The notes under the pieces were generated by a model. The model was not told the DNA's origin. It saw nothing but the letters and a program-made list of their open reading frames with translations, and did no database searches. This document shows, in pieces, positions 62,201 to 64,000 of a DNA stretch of 64,000 nucleotides. Source of the DNA: Prinia subflava (lineage: Eukaryota > Chordata > Aves > Passeriformes > Cisticolidae); the NCBI RefSeq assembly GCF_021018805.1, contig NC_086256.1, forward strand, positions 9,242,032 through 9,306,031, written 5' to 3'. Within the stretch, counting starts at the first letter, position 1, and each line of letters starts with the position of its first letter. A program made the position numbers and the translations under genes.

Positions 62201-62938
62201 CCGTCCCGAGTAGCTCCGTCCGTCCTGCCCCTCTCCCCGCAGGCACGGGGCCCCGTCCCGCCGTGCTGCGGGAGCCGGCGGAGCTCGGGCTTTGTCCGGA
62301 GCTCCCTCGGGGGGAAGCTCAGCAGCGGCTCGTAGGCAGCCGCGACCCGCCGGGCGGGAGGCAGGAGGCTCGCAGGGCTGGATGCCGGAGGGCGAGCCCC
62401 TCCAGGGATGTGCTCCCCTTTCCGCACATCCCCTCGGGATCCCGCCGGGCGCCGGGCGGGAGGTGAGCCCGGGTGGCTCCGCCGGCGGGAGCAGCGCTGC
62501 CGGCAGCTGCCTTGTATGGGCAAGGCCGGGACCGGCGGCCGCGCTGCTGCCCGGAGCGCGGGGCTCACCCGGGACCCCCCCGAGCATCCTTGGGCCGCCT
62601 CACCTGCGCGTCCGCCGGGGCGACGGCGTCCGGGACAGAGGGAATTTCGCCCGAGTTCGGGGCCAGGCCCGGGGCCCTGCTCCCTAGAGGAGGAGCCCTG
62701 TGGGGAGCCCTCCAGACCCTTCTCCCGCAGCCCCACCAGCGGGCAGAGCAGCCCGTGTCCCGGCACTGCCCCGACGGCTGTCCCGGCGCTGCGCTCCCCG
62801 CCGCGGCGAGACCGGCGGCATCCCTCAATCGGTCCCCCCACCCCGGCACCCCTCGGAGGCCGCCCCGGTACCTGGCAGGGCGCAGAGCAGGCAGCAGGCG
62901 GCGGCGAGGTGGAGCAGGGCGCGCCGCGTCCCCTCCAT
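50217..62938 (-). CDS. Mucin-like single-pass type I membrane protein, unrecognised, complete (357 aa)
   Basis: I do not recognise this gene. Exons in transcription order are 62938-62872, 53406-52936, 51884-51555, 51222-51062 and 50261-50217 (TAG at 50219-50217). All have GT/AG borders. The first three junctions are phase 1 and the last is phase 0. Residues 1-23 form a signal peptide (MEGTRRALLHLAAACCLLCA). Residues 24-302 are an ectodomain rich in Ser, Thr, Pro, Ala and Glu with no cysteine. It has five N-glycosylation sequons (NLT, NIT, NMS, NSS, NSS) and many possible O-glycosylation sites. A transmembrane helix spans about 303-324 (LVITVISVFIVMVGILGLVG). The tail starts with the basic RYRQHHNR and continues MEFRRLQDLPM, DDMMEDTPLSLYSY. 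This build resembles sialomucins such as podoplanin, endomucin or CD43 in form, but I see no sequence kinship. A surface or adhesion role is inference only. The start is the only ATG ahead of a signal peptide and a consensus donor, within a CpG island. Confidence 0.85.
50262..52935 (-). other. Introns 2-4 of the mucin-like gene (50262-51061, 51223-51554, 51885-52935)
   Basis: These are short introns. The 51223-51554 intron is about half CR1, listed separately. The others show no recognised repeat or RNA gene. Confidence 0.65.
51375..51540 (-). repeat. CR1 LINE 3' fragment inside an intron of the mucin-like gene
   Basis: The plus strand reads as reverse-complement CR1: GGCTGGTAAAGACCTCTGTG, then CACCTCCAGGGATGGTGACC and CCACCACCTCCCTGGGCAGC. 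The element has the same sense as the gene and ends about 14 bp from the exon-3 donor at 51554. Confidence 0.9.
53407..62871 (-). other. Large first intron of the mucin-like gene
   Basis: This 9.5-kb intron includes an (AT)n tract at 53,893-53,909, degenerate repeats at 55,360-55,625 and, at its upstream end, part of the CpG island (about 62,200-62,871). Several overlapping open frames of 100-379 codons occur in the GC-rich parts and look compositional. No internal exon could be supported, but a short alternative exon could be missed. Confidence 0.55.
55360..55625. repeat. Degenerate short tandem/interspersed repeats
   Basis: The motif TTGCAGARCCCAGAYRGYYTGA recurs at 55463, 55543 and 55578. 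A second motif beginning ATGGGTCTTAATGTCT recurs in diverged form near 55368, 55423, 55523 and 55621. Spacing is irregular (about 35-100 bp), suggesting a decayed minisatellite. Confidence 0.6.
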
Positions 62939-63150
62939 GCTGGGCCGATCCGCGCTGGCTCCGCCGGCGGCACCGGGGCGGCGCCGGGGCGGGCCGGCGG
63001 CCGGGGCGGGGCGGGAGGAGCGTGGGCCGGCCCCGGAGGAGCGGGGAGGGGGCAGCTGCCGGCCCGCTGCCCCACATCTCCGTGTCGGACAGCGCACCCC
63101 TGGTCCAGTCCTGATTCGGGCCCCGGCATTCTCGGTTCGGTTCGCAACTC
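62200..63150 (-). promoter_or_regulatory. CpG-island promoter of the mucin-like gene
   Basis: A dense CpG island covers the signal-peptide exon. Overlapping GC boxes (GGGGCGGGGCGGG at 63003-63015) lie about 65 bp upstream of the ATG. No TATA box is seen. The G-rich runs could form quadruplexes. Confidence 0.65.
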
Positions 63151-63295
63151 TCGGTTCGGTTCGCACCGCCGCCAGCATCACCAGTTGGCCCCCGGCACTC
63201 CGGGTTCGGTCAGGACACCCTTGGTACAGGATCCGACACCGGCCTTGGCGTCTTCAGAGCGGGCACTCCTGGTTCGGACAGGACACCCCCAGTAC
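63080..63295. repeat. GC-rich minisatellite-like repeats upstream of the mucin-like gene
   Basis: Units built on GGCACTCCKGGTTCGG followed by CAGGACACCC and a GGTAC/AGTAC end recur at about 63,205 and 63,274. CTCGGTTCGGTTCGC occurs twice near 63,131-63,165. Copies are diverged. They fill most of the gap between two genes on the same strand. Confidence 0.6.
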
Positions 63296-63689
63296 CATCT
63301 TTCTCTGTTCTGCAAATCCTTAGCCCAGGTTTGTACCACCTCATCACTCCATGGACAGGTTCAAGTGACCCCAGACCAGGATCTCACCACCTCCTAATCT
63401 GCTCTTAGGACCCTCCCTGAGCCTGACACCTCCATTTCTGCCCCATGCAGGGATGGAAAGAGCAGGTGAGCCCAACCTGGGGCATCATCCTGGGGCCTCC
63501 AGACAGTTTCGGGGTACCTGGGTCTGTCAGCAGAGCTGCATGCAGAGGTGCTCCAAGCACCCCTGGATAACTGCCCTGGCCAGCGTTCAGCCGGGCGCTC
63601 AATGTGCCACTGTTTTCTCGGGGCATCCTGCGCCCCTGGACATCCCCTGGCTTCACATCCCTTCCAGCCTTCCTGGGGGCTGGCCAGCC

Positions 63690-63971
63690 TCATCCAGGCA
63701 CTGTGCAGGCTGAGCTACCCTTCAGGAAGTCTGACTGCTCTCTTCTGGCCAGCACTTCTGAAGAGGGCTCCATGTCATGGTGTGGTCTGTACTGATCCAG
63801 GCTCAGATCAGGCCGCTTTGGCAGAGGTGGGGTGTGGATCCCCTTCTCCATCAGATACTCGTGCCTGCAGCACCAAGGGGACAGAGGAGAAAAGTAGAAA
63901 TGGGTATTAACCCAAGAGGTTTTACCTCCCTTTTTCAATACGAGGCTGCTTGGTAGCTCCTGCTCTCAGTT
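63690..63971 (-). CDS. Unrecognised gene, last two coding exons (5' part beyond the window)
   Basis: Two exons fit together: 63971-63926 (acceptor CTCTTCTGCCTCAG, donor GGGAG|GTAAAA) and 63864-63690 (acceptor TGGTGCTGCAG, TGA stop at 63692-63690). The 46-base exon keeps frame across the junction through a split Arg codon. The joined protein end reads LRAGATKQPRIEKGRHEYLM, then EKGIHTPPLPKRPDLSLDQY and RPHHDMEPSSEVLARREQSD, with about ten residues more after that, ending CTVPG. It is polar, basic and proline-containing, with no membrane segment or domain I know. It could be a small cytoskeletal or ciliary protein, but that is only an impression. The stop lies about 750 bp upstream of the next gene's ATG on the same strand. 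Confidence 0.6.
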
Positions 63972-64000
63972 CTGAGGCAGAAGAGAGTTGATCTGATACA

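Noticed and set aside
62008..63147. 379-codon minus-strand open frame over the CpG island
   Set aside because: It is low-complexity Pro/Arg/Gly/Ala with overlapping long frames on both strands. The signal-peptide exon lies in another frame and ends at a consensus donor, so this frame is compositional.
62408..63397. 329-codon plus-strand open frame
   Set aside because: Same cause: few stop codons in GC-rich DNA, no domain, and it runs through minisatellite-like repeats.

Overview
The window is nuclear DNA from a bird. Coding sequence is split into short exons with GT/AG introns. CpG islands mark the promoters, and 5'-truncated CR1 LINE fragments of avian type are scattered through non-coding DNA. 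A candidate endogenous-retrovirus LTR near 27.2-27.6 kb resembles passerine elements from memory, so a songbird is possible but not shown. The gene order AKR1A1 - PRDX1 - MMACHC is the conserved vertebrate block found on human chromosome 1p34, seen here in the opposite orientation.

Layout. Positions 50-12,970 hold AKR1A1 on the minus strand. Its 3' end lies off the window, and a non-coding first exon sits in a CpG island near 12.9 kb. A roughly 4-kb spacer separates it from PRDX1 on the plus strand (promoter at 16.94 kb, six exons, poly(A) signal near 23.95 kb), so these two genes are head to head. After about 8-10 kb of AT-rich intergenic DNA with a CR1 fragment, a microsatellite and the LTR-like element, MMACHC lies on the minus strand (33,710-37,297), convergent with PRDX1. 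Its GC-rich promoter carries three ZNF143/THAP11-like sites and three CRE-like sites. About 10.6 kb (37.5-48.1 kb) then shows no gene I can support. From 50.2 to 62.9 kb on the minus strand is a five-exon gene for a 357-residue mucin-like type I membrane protein that I do not recognise. The window ends with the last two exons of another unrecognised gene (63,690-63,971, minus strand), in tandem with and just upstream of the mucin-like gene.

Function. AKR1A1 is an NADPH-dependent aldehyde reductase, PRDX1 a thioredoxin-dependent peroxidase, and MMACHC the cytosolic cobalamin-processing enzyme. All three are cytosolic redox or detoxification proteins, but their linkage is ancestral synteny and does not imply an operon. 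The least familiar element is the mucin-like membrane protein: a signal peptide, a cysteine-free Ser/Thr/Pro-rich ectodomain, one transmembrane helix and a short cytoplasmic tail. All exon coordinates were read by eye from splice consensus, reading-frame continuity and recalled protein families. No alignment or database search was run.
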